Under the pieces are notes generated by a model that saw only the letters and a list, made by a program, of their open reading frames with translations, ran no database searches and was not told the origin of the DNA. From assembly GCF_028288205.1 (NCBI RefSeq), contig NZ_JAQBOD010000011.1, forward strand, positions 1 to 64,000: 64,000 bases of DNA, in the 5' to 3' direction. A program made the position numbers and the translations under genes. The stretch comes from Mucilaginibacter sp. (GTDB lineage Bacteria; Bacteroidota; Bacteroidia; Sphingobacteriales; Sphingobacteriaceae). Positions 43,906-52,307 of the stretch are shown in pieces; position 1 is the stretch's first letter; every line of letters starts with the position of its first letter.

Positions 43906-45567
43906 ATGACGTTAAATAAAAAAGGAGTGTTTTTTTACAAAAAGTTATGGCTGTTAGTCTTCACTACCCTGTATTTTGGCTGCGCGTCGATACAAAAACC
44001 CCAGGGAGGACCGCGCGACCGCACTCCGCCAAAATTATTAAAGGCTACCCCAAAAAATCAAACACATAATTTTGCGGCTAAACAGATCCAATTAGATTTT
44101 GACGAATACTTTAAACTGACCAATCAGTTTCAGGAAATAACCATATCGCCGGCACCTGATAAGTTACCGGATTTTAAGGTCAAGCAAAAAAGCCTGGTTA
44201 TTACTTTTAAAGATACGCTGTTAAAAAACACAACCTATGTTATAAATTTTGGAACTGCTATTCGCGATGTTAATGAAGGCAACATTTTAAAAAACTTCAC
44301 CTACGTTTTTTCAACCGGCACCCATATCGACTCGTTGAGTATTTCGGGATCAGTAATTAATTCGCTTACCCAAAAGAAAGAAGTGCTGGGACCAAACGAA
44401 AATGTAACCGTTATGCTTTTCACTTTAAAACAAGACTCGTTACTATTTGGTAAAAAGAAACCCAGTGTATTTACAAGTGTAGATAGTGCCGGCAACTTTT
44501 CGCTTAATAATTTAAAAGAGGGCCTGTATAAAATATACGCGTTAAGAGAAACGGCACCCAATAAGATATATGATAACGACAATGAGTTAATCGCATTTTC
44601 AAAAAAAACTATTAATCTGCAGCATGATACTGCCGGTGTACGATTAAAACTATTTAAACAAATACCCCCAAAGTTTAGACTTGCAGAGAAAAAATTTGAT
44701 ATTGATGGAAAAATGCTTTTCGTCTTTAATAAAAGTCTTGATAAACCATCAGTACGCATACTATATCCTCCCGGCCTTGACGAACAAAAAATTGTTGACA
44801 TTAGCAAAACCCGTGATACAGTATTGATCTATTCAAAAAAAATGGATTTCGATTCGGTACGCGTAGCTTTTTATGATAACAACAAACCTATTGACACTAC
44901 CTATTTACGTAAAACCAAAAAAGAAACTTATACCCGAAACCTTCAATTAAAATTTGGCCTCAGTAAAAATGCCAGCGTTTTAAAACCAGGCACAGATTTG
45001 CATATTTATTCTAATACACCTATAGCCAGCTTTGATCAATCGCTTGTTACTTTGATGGAAGATTCAACAAGGGTAAACTTTACTTTAACAAAAGATACAG
45101 GCACGACAAAAAGTCTTATGTTAAAATATCGTTGGCGGCAAAAAGCAGCTTACACCTTAACATTTAATGAGGGGGCCGTTACCAGCATGTACGGTGATAT
45201 CAGTAAAAAACAGTTAGCAAAGTTTATGATAGATAATCCGGAAGACTATAGCACTTTAACATTAAAGGTTAGTGTTCCTGACACAGGCAGATCATATATA
45301 GTAGAATTACTTAATGAGCAAAAAAATGTGTTAAGGAGTGACCGGGTTACCAAAAACACAAACATAATATATAAAAACATTTACACCGGCAAATTTACCG
45401 TAAGTGTTATATACGATGATAATAAAAATGGCAAATATGACCCAGGCAGCTTAAAGAACAAAACACAACCGGAAAATGTATGGGTTTACGACAAAATTTT
45501 TGCGCTCAGGCCAAACTGGGAAATAGATGAGCCACTTGTTATACCAAAAGAACCTACTTCTCCGTAA
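43906..45567 (+). CDS. Lipoprotein with bacterial Ig-like domain
   Basis: 553 residues. Lipobox LYFGCAS after a hydrophobic stretch, then the conserved start IQKPQGGPRDRTPPKLLKATP and an SbsA Ig-like (Big_5) domain at 40-140 (IQLDFDEYFKLTNQFQEITISPAPDKLP). A middle prealbumin-like or carboxypeptidase-regulatory segment (AGNFSLNNLKEGLYKIYALRE) follows, and the end has DDNKNGKYDPGSLK, a calcium-binding-like loop. Such lipoproteins are conserved in Bacteroidota with unknown function, probably in the outer membrane. Its last 14 bp overlap the carbonic anhydrase gene on the other strand. Confidence 0.88.
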   Translation: MTLNKKGVFFYKKLWLLVFTTLYFGCASIQKPQGGPRDRTPPKLLKATPKNQTHNFAAKQIQLDFDEYFKLTNQFQEITISPAPDKLPDFKVKQKSLVITFKDTLLKNTTYVINFGTAIRDVNEGNILKNFTYVFSTGTHIDSLSISGSVINSLTQKKEVLGPNENVTVMLFTLKQDSLLFGKKKPSVFTSVDSAGNFSLNNLKEGLYKIYALRETAPNKIYDNDNELIAFSKKTINLQHDTAGVRLKLFKQIPPKFRLAEKKFDIDGKMLFVFNKSLDKPSVRILYPPGLDEQKIVDISKTRDTVLIYSKKMDFDSVRVAFYDNNKPIDTTYLRKTKKETYTRNLQLKFGLSKNASVLKPGTDLHIYSNTPIASFDQSLVTLMEDSTRVNFTLTKDTGTTKSLMLKYRWRQKAAYTLTFNEGAVTSMYGDISKKQLAKFMIDNPEDYSTLTLKVSVPDTGRSYIVELLNEQKNVLRSDRVTKNTNIIYKNIYTGKFTVSVIYDDNKNGKYDPGSLKNKTQPENVWVYDKIFALRPNWEIDEPLVIPKEPTSP

Positions 45568-46069
45568 ACCAGCCGGAGTACATAATATAGTTGTTAGGCA
45601 ATTTATCCAACATAGTGCGTTGCTCTTCTGTTAACGGTTTTATCTTTTTTGCGGGTGTGCCGGCATACAGGTAGCCAGATTCGCAAATGGTCTTTTCTAA
45701 CACAACGGACCCTGCCCCTATTATTACATACTCTTCTACCACCGCGTGATCCATTACAATGGCGCCCATGCCTACAAGTGTATGATCTTTTAACGTACAG
45801 CCATGTACCAGCGCGTTATGGCCAATAGATACATTGTTACCTATATTGGTTGGCGCGTACAGGTAAGTGCAGTGTATAACCACCCCGTCCTGTATATTGG
45901 TGTTATTGCCTATTTTAATATAATGCACATCACCACGTATAACCGCGTTAAACCATACAGAACAATTATCGCCCATAATTACATCACCAACTATGGTGGC
46001 GTTTTCGGCGATGAAACAATCTTTACCCCATGATGGGTGTTTATCTTTTACGGGTAGGATAACTGACAT
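45554..46069 (-). CDS. Gamma-class carbonic anhydrase-like protein
   Basis: 171 residues of left-handed beta-helix built on hexapeptide repeats (VGDVIMGDNCSVWFNAVIRGDVHYIKIGNNTNIQDGVVIH, NIGNNVSIGHNALVHGCTL). The three zinc-ligand histidines are those in VVIH, IGHN and LVHG. It belongs to the CaiE/YrdA/gamma-CA family; hydration of CO2 is likely but many YrdA proteins show no activity. Trimeric and cytoplasmic. Antisense overlap of 14 bp with the lipoprotein gene. Confidence 0.9.
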   Translation of the reverse strand: MSVILPVKDKHPSWGKDCFIAENATIVGDVIMGDNCSVWFNAVIRGDVHYIKIGNNTNIQDGVVIHCTYLYAPTNIGNNVSIGHNALVHGCTLKDHTLVGMGAIVMDHAVVEEYVIIGAGSVVLEKTICESGYLYAGTPAKKIKPLTEEQRTMLDKLPNNYIMYSGWFTEK

Positions 46070-46119
46070 ATTATTTTGTAGATTTGATATAATAAGTAAG
46101 TATAACTAAATCTGCTTAA

Positions 46120-46674
46120 ATGAAAAAGTTATTATGTTTTTCATATATTCTTTTCCTTGCATTTAATGTATTTAGTCAAAAGCTTCCACCGTTATTAAAT
46201 AATGATACATCTAAATATGTGTATCCGCCTGTTATACTACTATACTCCCCTAATAAACCTGTAGTAAAACTATTCTCTCCAGAAACATTCAATTCTATAG
46301 ATCCTAATAATATTGATTCTATCCGCATATATGGTAAACCCGAAAGTGTAAGTTTATATGGCCCTGACGGCCAAAATGGCGCCATCGTTATTTATACTAA
46401 AACTAAAGTTCAATTAGCAAAAACAGATCTATATAATATTAATGATATTACCCGTGTTTATAGCTTAAAAGCCAAAAATATACCCGTATATATAGACAGC
46501 ATCTTAGTTACACACCCTGATAGGGTGTATTTATCTCCGGGTAAAATTATCTCAGCAAAAATTTATAAAGATGGGTTTTCGGGCACAGAATATATAAATA
46601 TTATCACGCTTCGCGATAAGCAGGAAGTACCAAAAAATGGTGAAATTTGGATAAGAGGATTACCTGGCAGATAA
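46120..46674 (+). CDS. Secreted orphan with TonB-plug-like segments
   Basis: 184 residues with a signal peptide ending VFSQ. Two segments resemble the plug region of TonB-dependent receptors: IDSIRIYGKPESVSLYGPDGQNGAIVIYTK and IISAKIYKDGFSGTEYINIITLR. No barrel follows, so it is not a receptor; isolated plug-like domains also occur attached to BlaR1-type proteins. AT-rich. Function unknown; it may be a stand-alone interaction domain in the periplasm. Confidence 0.6.
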   Translation: MKKLLCFSYILFLAFNVFSQKLPPLLNNDTSKYVYPPVILLYSPNKPVVKLFSPETFNSIDPNNIDSIRIYGKPESVSLYGPDGQNGAIVIYTKTKVQLAKTDLYNINDITRVYSLKAKNIPVYIDSILVTHPDRVYLSPGKIISAKIYKDGFSGTEYINIITLRDKQEVPKNGEIWIRGLPGR

Positions 46675-46683
46675 TTCAATTAC

Positions 46684-46691
46684 TATATTTG
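46684..46691 (+). promoter_or_regulatory. Candidate -7 box for tRNA-Gly
   Basis: TATATTTG fits TAnnTTTG and ends 14 bp before the tRNA. No clear -33 element is seen at the ideal distance. Confidence 0.4.
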
Positions 46692-46705
46692 AATATACAA
46701 ATTAA

Positions 46706-46778
46706 GCGGAAATAGCTCAGCTGGTAGAGCATCAGTTTCCCAAACTGAAGGCCGCGGGTTCGAATCCCGTTTTCCGCT
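46706..46778 (+). tRNA. tRNA-Gly (anticodon CCC)
   Basis: 73-nt cloverleaf: acceptor GCGGAAA with TTTCCGC and discriminator T, D-arm AGCTCAGCTGGTAGAGCA, anticodon stem-loop CAGTTTCCCAAACTG with loop TTCCCAA, T-arm GCGGGTTCGAATCCCGT. CCA is not encoded. The nadB stop codon on the opposite strand starts at the very next base. Confidence 0.95.
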
Positions 46779-48371
46779 CTAAAATACCGTATCCTCCAAG
46801 ACTTCCCGGTGTTCCGGATAATCTGTAGTATAATGTAACCCCCTGCTCTCTTTACGCATCATGGCTGATTTTACAACAATAAACGATACCTGTATCAAAT
46901 TACGTAACTCGCAAAGCTTTACGGATAGCTTGGTTTGTTTATAAAATGCCTCGGTTTCTTCGTATAATAAACCTAAACGGCGCATGGCTCTTTCCAGTCT
47001 AAAATCAGAACGAACAATACCTACATAATCATTCATCAGCTTTTGCATTTCGCGCACATTATGCGTTACCAGGATGTCTTCGTTTGACGATTTTACACCT
47101 TTCTCATCCCAATCAGGTATATTTTCGGGAATAGTTATCGTATCAAATTTATCAATAGCATTTTTATAAATACGATGTGCAAAAACCAACGCCTCTAATA
47201 ACGAATTGGAAGCTAACCGGTTAGCACCATGCAAACCGGTAGATGAGCATTCGCCGCAGGCATATAAACGCATAATGGACGACTGTCCGTAATGATCTAC
47301 CATTACCCCGCCACACATATAATGACAAGCGGGCGAAACCGGTATCATATCCTTGGTCATATCAATGCCTATCTCTAAACATTTAGCATATATATTAGGA
47401 AAATGTGTTAAAATATCCTTTTTACTGCGATGACGTATATCTAAATAAACAAAATCCTCGCCTGATTTTTTTATCTCGGCATCAATGGCCCGGGCAACAA
47501 TATCACGCGGAGCTAAAGACCTCCGTTCATCATACTCCTGCATAAATTCCTCACCATTAGTACGTTTTAATATGCCACCAAAACCACGTACCGCTTCTGA
47601 TATTAAAAATGATGGATAGTCGCCTGGGTTATACAACGCTGTTGGATGGAATTGAATAAATTCCATATTCCTAACTTTCCCTTTTGCCCGGTAAACCATA
47701 GCAACGCCGTCGCCAGTAGCAATAGTTGGATTTGTTGTAACCGAATAAATATGCCCGGCACCACCGGATGCCATTACGGTAACTTTCGATAAGAATTTCT
47801 CTACTTCATTAGTAACTGTATTTAAAGCATATATGCCATAACAGGTAATATCATCTGATGATTTATCAACAAATTTTCCCAAATGGTGCTGTGTTATCAA
47901 ATCTACAGCAAAATAATGCGTAAGTATTTCAATATTAGCGTTTTGGTGTATCTGCTCTAATAAAGAGCGCTCTATTTCAAAACCGGTGATATCTTTATAA
48001 TGCAGCACCCTAAATTCGGAGTGACCACCTTCTTTTGCCAAATCATAAAAGCCTTCATTTGTTTTATCAAAACTGGTTCCGTAATCAATAATTTCATTAA
48101 TGCGGTCCGGGCCTTCCTTTACAACAATTTCAACAACTTCTTTATCGCATAGTCCGTCGCCGGCAATTAAGGTATCATTTATATGTTTTTCAAAAGAGTC
48201 TTCCTTTTTATCAACAACCACGGCAACACCACCCTGTGCATATTTAGTATTAGATTCATCTTCATTTGATTTTGTAACTATCAGTACCTTACCGTGATTA
48301 GCAGCTTTTAGAGCAAAACTCAATCCGGCAATACCCGAACCAACAACCAGGAAATCCACAGATCTGGACAT
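46779..48371 (-). CDS. nadB: L-aspartate oxidase
   Basis: 530 residues. FAD-binding start VDFLVVGSGIAGLSFALKAA, then SNTKYAQGGVAVVV, TSFDKTNEGFYDLAKEGGHS, NMEFIQFHPTALY, RGFGGILKRTNGEEF, and HYMCGGVMVDHYGQSSIMRLYACGECSSTGLHGANRLASNSLLEALVF. It oxidises aspartate to iminoaspartate, the first step of de novo NAD synthesis. Divergent from nadA, which performs the next step; the 409-bp shared AT-rich gap must hold both promoters. Confidence 0.96.
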   Translation of the reverse strand: MSRSVDFLVVGSGIAGLSFALKAANHGKVLIVTKSNEDESNTKYAQGGVAVVVDKKEDSFEKHINDTLIAGDGLCDKEVVEIVVKEGPDRINEIIDYGTSFDKTNEGFYDLAKEGGHSEFRVLHYKDITGFEIERSLLEQIHQNANIEILTHYFAVDLITQHHLGKFVDKSSDDITCYGIYALNTVTNEVEKFLSKVTVMASGGAGHIYSVTTNPTIATGDGVAMVYRAKGKVRNMEFIQFHPTALYNPGDYPSFLISEAVRGFGGILKRTNGEEFMQEYDERRSLAPRDIVARAIDAEIKKSGEDFVYLDIRHRSKKDILTHFPNIYAKCLEIGIDMTKDMIPVSPACHYMCGGVMVDHYGQSSIMRLYACGECSSTGLHGANRLASNSLLEALVFAHRIYKNAIDKFDTITIPENIPDWDEKGVKSSNEDILVTHNVREMQKLMNDYVGIVRSDFRLERAMRRLGLLYEETEAFYKQTKLSVKLCELRNLIQVSFIVVKSAMMRKESRGLHYTTDYPEHREVLEDTVF

Positions 48372-48780
48372 AGAGAATGTGTTATATGTGTAAAATTATA
48401 AAGTATGTTAATAATAGGCTTCAAAGATGTTAATTTTGTGTAAGCAAAAACCTAACAAGTAATTAAATAGTGGATAACCTTACTTTTTGCTGATAATGGT
48501 AACAATTTTTAAGCGACTTTTGAGTCGTTTTAGCAATGAAACTAACATTATAATTATCAATAAAATATTAACAAATAAGTTTTAAAAATAAAACTTGATT
48601 ATGATACGTAACTAATAATCAATAAAATAAGTGGTAACAAATATCAGAAAGCTGTTAGTAAATAGTTAAAAACAATATTTTACCCCTAAACGTAACCAAA
48701 CTTTTAAACATAACTAACACACCAATAACAATAGTTTCTTTTTATATATAAATCTAATTGTTATTAATTGAATTGTTGAA
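48372..48780. other. AT-rich divergent nadB-nadA spacer without a gene
   Basis: A 409-bp very AT-rich gap. It contains one sequence close to a DnaA box (TTATCCACT on the minus strand, near 48470-48479) and a weak hairpin GCGACT-TTTG-AGTCGT near 48512. No riboswitch or small ORF is recognisable. Confidence 0.5.
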
Positions 48781-49773
48781 ATGGATATCTTCGAAGAAAT
48801 AAAACTGAAAGGCTATGCCGAGGAATTAATTGACCCGACACTTGACCTTTTTGATGAAATAGAAAAACTTAAAAAAGAGAAAAATGCGGTTATACTGGCT
48901 CACTATTATCAGGAACCTGATATACAAGATATTGCAGATTATATTGGAGATAGTTTGGGCCTGTCGCAGCAAGCCGCGAAAACAGATGCCGATATTATTG
49001 TTTTTGCCGGTGTACACTTCATGGCCGAAACAGCAAAAATATTATCGCCAACAAAAAAGGTACTTCTACCCGACATAAAAGCCGGCTGCTCTTTAGCCGA
49101 TAGCTGTCCGCCGCACTTATTTAAAAAGTTTAAGGAGCAATATCCTGATCACCTGGTGATAACTTATGTAAATTGTACCGCAGAGTTAAAAGCTTTAAGC
49201 GATATAGTTTGTACCTCAAGCAACGCGGTACAAATTGTTGAAAGCCTGCCAAAGGATCAGAAGATAATATTTGGCCCTGATAAAAATTTAGGCGCTTATG
49301 TGGCAAAAAAAACAGGCCGTGATTTAGTACTTTGGAACGGTGCCTGTATGGTGCATGAAATTTTTTCGAGAGAGAAAATTACCAAACTGAAAGAAAGACA
49401 TCCAGGTGCTAAATTACTCGCACATCCTGAATGTGAAGATGTAATACTGCAAATGGCAGATTATATCGGATCTACAACAGGTATACTAAAATATGCTACA
49501 AATCATCCTGATAAAGAGTTTATAGTAGCTACAGAGCCTGGTATTATTCACCAGATGCAAAAGGATAACCCTGACAAGGTGTTTATACCCGCTCCACCGA
49601 ATAATAATTGCGCATGTAATGATTGCCCTCACATGAAAAGGAATACGCTGGAGAAGCTTTATTTATGCCTTAAAAATGAAATGCCGGAGATAGACGTTCC
49701 TCAGGATATTATTAAAAAAGCTGTGATACCTATTGAAAGAATGCTGGAGATATCGGCGAGGTTGGGATTGTAA
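48781..49773 (+). CDS. nadA: Quinolinate synthase
   Basis: 330 residues. [27 protein letters not shown] is the typical first block. The [4Fe-4S] cysteines lie in [22 protein letters not shown] and the C-terminal [11 protein letters not shown]. Also seen: [13 protein letters not shown]-like block [21 protein letters not shown] and [17 protein letters not shown]. It condenses iminoaspartate with dihydroxyacetone phosphate to quinolinate. Partner of nadB across the divergent spacer. Confidence 0.97.
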   Translation: MDIFEEIKLKGYAEELIDPTLDLFDEIEKLKKEKNAVILAHYYQEPDIQDIADYIGDSLGLSQQAAKTDADIIVFAGVHFMAETAKILSPTKKVLLPDIKAGCSLADSCPPHLFKKFKEQYPDHLVITYVNCTAELKALSDIVCTSSNAVQIVESLPKDQKIIFGPDKNLGAYVAKKTGRDLVLWNGACMVHEIFSREKITKLKERHPGAKLLAHPECEDVILQMADYIGSTTGILKYATNHPDKEFIVATEPGIIHQMQKDNPDKVFIPAPPNNNCACNDCPHMKRNTLEKLYLCLKNEMPEIDVPQDIIKKAVIPIERMLEISARLGL

Positions 49774-49980
49774 AAAAATCTGCTCCATTTTTTTTGTTAC
49801 CATCAGCATCAAATCCCACGCTGCAGTCGCAGCGATAAATTTCTAATGAAAAGCCATGTTCGCTTTTGTAATATGATTTTGGAAATAGTCTAATCAAATT
49901 ACTTCCATTAGATCCGATAGTAAATGGGCCGTTAATACCTTTTTTATTTTTAAAGGAGAATACCCATTCAAAAGTAACAC
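49738..49980 (-). pseudogene. Fragment of an unidentified coding sequence antisense to the nadA end
   Basis: On the minus strand an open frame without a start reads VTFEWVFSFKNKKGINGPFT, then FPKSYYKSEHGFSLEIYRCD and [20 protein letters not shown] and stops inside nadA. The amino-acid texture is protein-like, but it is cut at its 5' side by two stops next to the universal-stress-protein gene. I do not recognise the family. It probably marks the scar where the stress block begins. Confidence 0.4.
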
Positions 49981-49984
49981 ATTA

Positions 49985-50839
49985 TTAATCGCTACTATCC
50001 GGTAGCTGATTTTCCCTGATAAGCAACAGCGGTACAGGCGTACGAAAGGCCAGTTTTTGGGTTAGGCTGCCATGAAATAAACGGTCAAAGAAATTATGGT
50101 GCCGGGGTACAGCGATCATCAGCTGTATATCATGTTCCCGGGTGAATTGCAGGATGCCTTCCGCGATATCTTCATTGATCAGATAATGATAATCCGGCTT
50201 TTCCCGGTCCCAAAGCTCGTGCAATGCGGTTTGTTCATCTATGGTGTCCGGCGTAAAATGCGCCCGGTCTTTTGTATCCACATTAAGGATCAGCAAATGA
50301 GCATTCAGTGCATGGATAAGGCGCCTGATCACATCTGCCGGGGTAGCAGCGGAAATATTTTCGAGTTCGCAGGCAAAGGCCACCCGGCGGATCTTTTTAT
50401 ACACGGCCTCCTTTGGTACAAACAGCAAAGGGGCGGCCCATTCTCTGGCCATCAGCAGCGTATTGCTCCCGATCAGGACTTGTGCCAGCTTGCTTTTGCC
50501 GGTAACGCCCATCACCGTCAGTCCAGTCTGCTGTTCTGCCGCAATAGCGGTGGCAGCTGTCAGGAGTGGCCGGCCATCCGTCAGGATACCGATCAGCGTC
50601 CGTTCGCTGACATATGTGCGCAGCTCGTTTTTCAGTTTGGTCAAACCGGCCAGGCTTTCCAACCGCAAACGTTCCATGTCCGCGAGTTCCGGCAGGGGTA
50701 CTTCTGCCGGCGGCATAAACTCATAGGAATGATATAGCATTAATTCATCAGCTTCCAGTTGGTGCGTCAGCCCTGCGGCATAAAGCGCTGCCTGATGCGA
50801 CGCCTGGGAAAAATCGATCAACACGAGGATCCTTTTCAT
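49985..50839 (-). CDS. Universal stress protein, two UspA domains
   Basis: 284 residues. Domain 1 (1-140) starts KRILVLIDFSQASHQAALYAAGL and has the ATP-binding motif G-x2-G-x9-G-S in GVTGKSKLAQVLIGSNT. Domain 2 (about 148-284) starts IRRVAFACELENISAATP and ends in PRHHNFFDRLFHGSLTQKLAFRTPVPLLLI. It is a cytoplasmic stress-responsive nucleotide-binding protein. A paralogue with the same architecture lies at 54338-55420. First recognisable gene of the large accessory block. Confidence 0.93.
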   Translation of the reverse strand: MKRILVLIDFSQASHQAALYAAGLTHQLEADELMLYHSYEFMPPAEVPLPELADMERLRLESLAGLTKLKNELRTYVSERTLIGILTDGRPLLTAATAIAAEQQTGLTVMGVTGKSKLAQVLIGSNTLLMAREWAAPLLFVPKEAVYKKIRRVAFACELENISAATPADVIRRLIHALNAHLLILNVDTKDRAHFTPDTIDEQTALHELWDREKPDYHYLINEDIAEGILQFTREHDIQLMIAVPRHHNFFDRLFHGSLTQKLAFRTPVPLLLIRENQLPDSSD

Positions 50840-50849
50840 GGCTACCGGC

Positions 50850-51173
50850 CTAATAAAATGGTATTTTAGCCTTTAGCGAAGAGGCAACTAATACCGGGTG
50901 GTTTCTGGGCCTTTTGTGGCTTGGCTGCGCGGCATGTGGCTGCTCCGTCTGTTTGACAACAATCTCCCGGCCGTCTATCTCCATGCCGTTTAATGCGTTA
51001 ATAGCTTGGTATCCAGCGGCATCACCGGTTATTTCCAGGAAGCCAAAACCTTTGCTCTGGCCTTTTTGGTCGGCAACAATTTTGGTGGCTTGCACCAGGC
51101 CGAATTGTGCGAACCAGCGTGTGAGTTCAGCGGCTTTGATGCGGTAGGGTAAATTAGCAATGAAGATTTCCAT
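50850..51173 (-). CDS. RRM RNA-binding protein
   Basis: 107 residues. One RNA recognition motif: RNP2 is MEIFIANLPYRI and RNP1 is KGFGFLEI, with ALNGMEIDGREIVVKQTEQ at the end of the fold. A short basic tail follows (HKRPRNHPVLVASSLKAK). Bacterial RRM proteins of this size are often cold- or stress-induced. It precedes the universal stress protein gene by 10 bp on the same strand, suggesting one transcript. Confidence 0.92.
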   Translation of the reverse strand: MEIFIANLPYRIKAAELTRWFAQFGLVQATKIVADQKGQSKGFGFLEITGDAAGYQAINALNGMEIDGREIVVKQTEQPHAAQPSHKRPRNHPVLVASSLKAKIPFY

Positions 51174-51252
51174 GGCCTGTCATTTATAAAGGTGAACAAT
51201 TCATTTCTTATATCAGGGCGCCCGGGGAGCCGGGCCATTGTAACAAGTATTA

Positions 51253-51396
51253 GTGGGTATCGGAAAAATAAAAGCCGGCGGGGCCGCTACAATAAACTAC
51301 ACAGCAACAGCCAAAAAGTTTGGTGCTAATGATGAGATTTTTTTCACAAAATTTGACACTCATTTCAGGTACCATTTACTGAAATTAATGATCTAA
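51253..51396 (+). CDS. Possible small ORF or gene fragment (GTG start)
   Basis: A 47-codon frame from GTG: VGIGKIKAGGAATINYTATA followed by KKFGANDEIFFTKFDT. Composition is protein-like but there is no Shine-Dalgarno sequence and no family I recognise. The rest of the 51174-51603 gap contains only short direct repeats (CCTGCCAG and GGCGGACAA pairs). Confidence 0.25.
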   Translation: MGIGKIKAGGAATINYTATAKKFGANDEIFFTKFDTHFRYHLLKLMI

Positions 51397-51603
51397 TCAT
51401 ACAACGATGAAAAAACATTTTTTTTAATTATCCTGCCAGCCTGCCAGCCATGGATTTTGGCGGACAACTGGCGGACAAAAAAATTTTATTACTTAATAAT
51501 TTCCTTTTGGATCATATTCAAGGTTTATGTTATTTATTTTTCAGAGCGTAAAATAAAACCAAAACACTGGTTAAATGGTTTATAATATAAAAACAAACTG
51601 CTC

Positions 51604-52293
51604 ATGGCAACAGCGACAAAGGAAAAAACCGTAAAGATAACTGCCAAAAATAAAGTAGCCAAGAAAGACCTGTCGGCCGGTTATAATCGCTACAAAAAAT
51701 TCGGCAAAGCGCAATATACAGGCATGCAGATAGGGCGCGGGCACCACTGGCATTATGATGAAGGCGATTGGAAGGAAACAAAGATCACGCCCGATCTCTG
51801 GGAGATCTCGTATGCTGTAACTAAGCGGCGTGTCGGTCATGCGCCCGAAAACTCGGGTGTACCTGTTGGTACAGAATATCAATGGTATATTATTTCGCAT
51901 CAGCACGCTAAAAAACTGAACGCGAACGATTATTCGACCGAAATGACCGGTTTAAAATTCAAACTGGCCCATAAACGTGCGGATAAAGCTGCCTGGAGTG
52001 CCAAAGCACCCACCCAACGAAAGCATTTGGTGCAATTTTTAAAAGATTTTATCGCCCAATTAGAAAAAGAACCGATACCGCTGGAATTTGAATATGAAGG
52101 CAAAGCTTATCAAGGCGAAGGCATACCGATTTCAGCAACCTGTGCAGATGATGTATGCTATTAAGTAGATGTTACGCTGAATGACGAAAACCTCGGCATA
52201 ATCCGCTGCGCAAAAAGCGGCTGGAAAATGGACCGTTTAGAACAAGGGTTGGTTGACGCGATTGGCAATGAAATATTTCTTTATTTTGAATAA
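51604..52293 (+). pseudogene. Conserved hypothetical with in-frame TAA and continuing frame
   Basis: The track gives 186 residues (51604-52164), but the same frame continues for 42 more codons after the TAA: VDVTLNDENLGIIRCAKSGW, KMDRLEQGLVDAIGNEIFLYFE, then a second TAA. The join ...CADDVCY-stop-VDVTLND reads as if a GAA codon had become TAA. The main part has YTGMQIGRGHHWHYDEGDWKE, EISYAVTKRRVGHAPENSGV, and GLKFKLAHKRADKAAW. I recognise it only as a Bacteroidota conserved protein of unknown function. The N-terminus is lysine-rich. A truncated but functional protein remains possible. Confidence 0.6.
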
Positions 52294-52307
52294 TCAATTT
52301 CCAAATT

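Noticed and set aside
48372-48780. Replication origin in the nadB-nadA spacer
   Set aside because: Only one DnaA-box-like sequence and no iterated boxes; AT content alone is insufficient.
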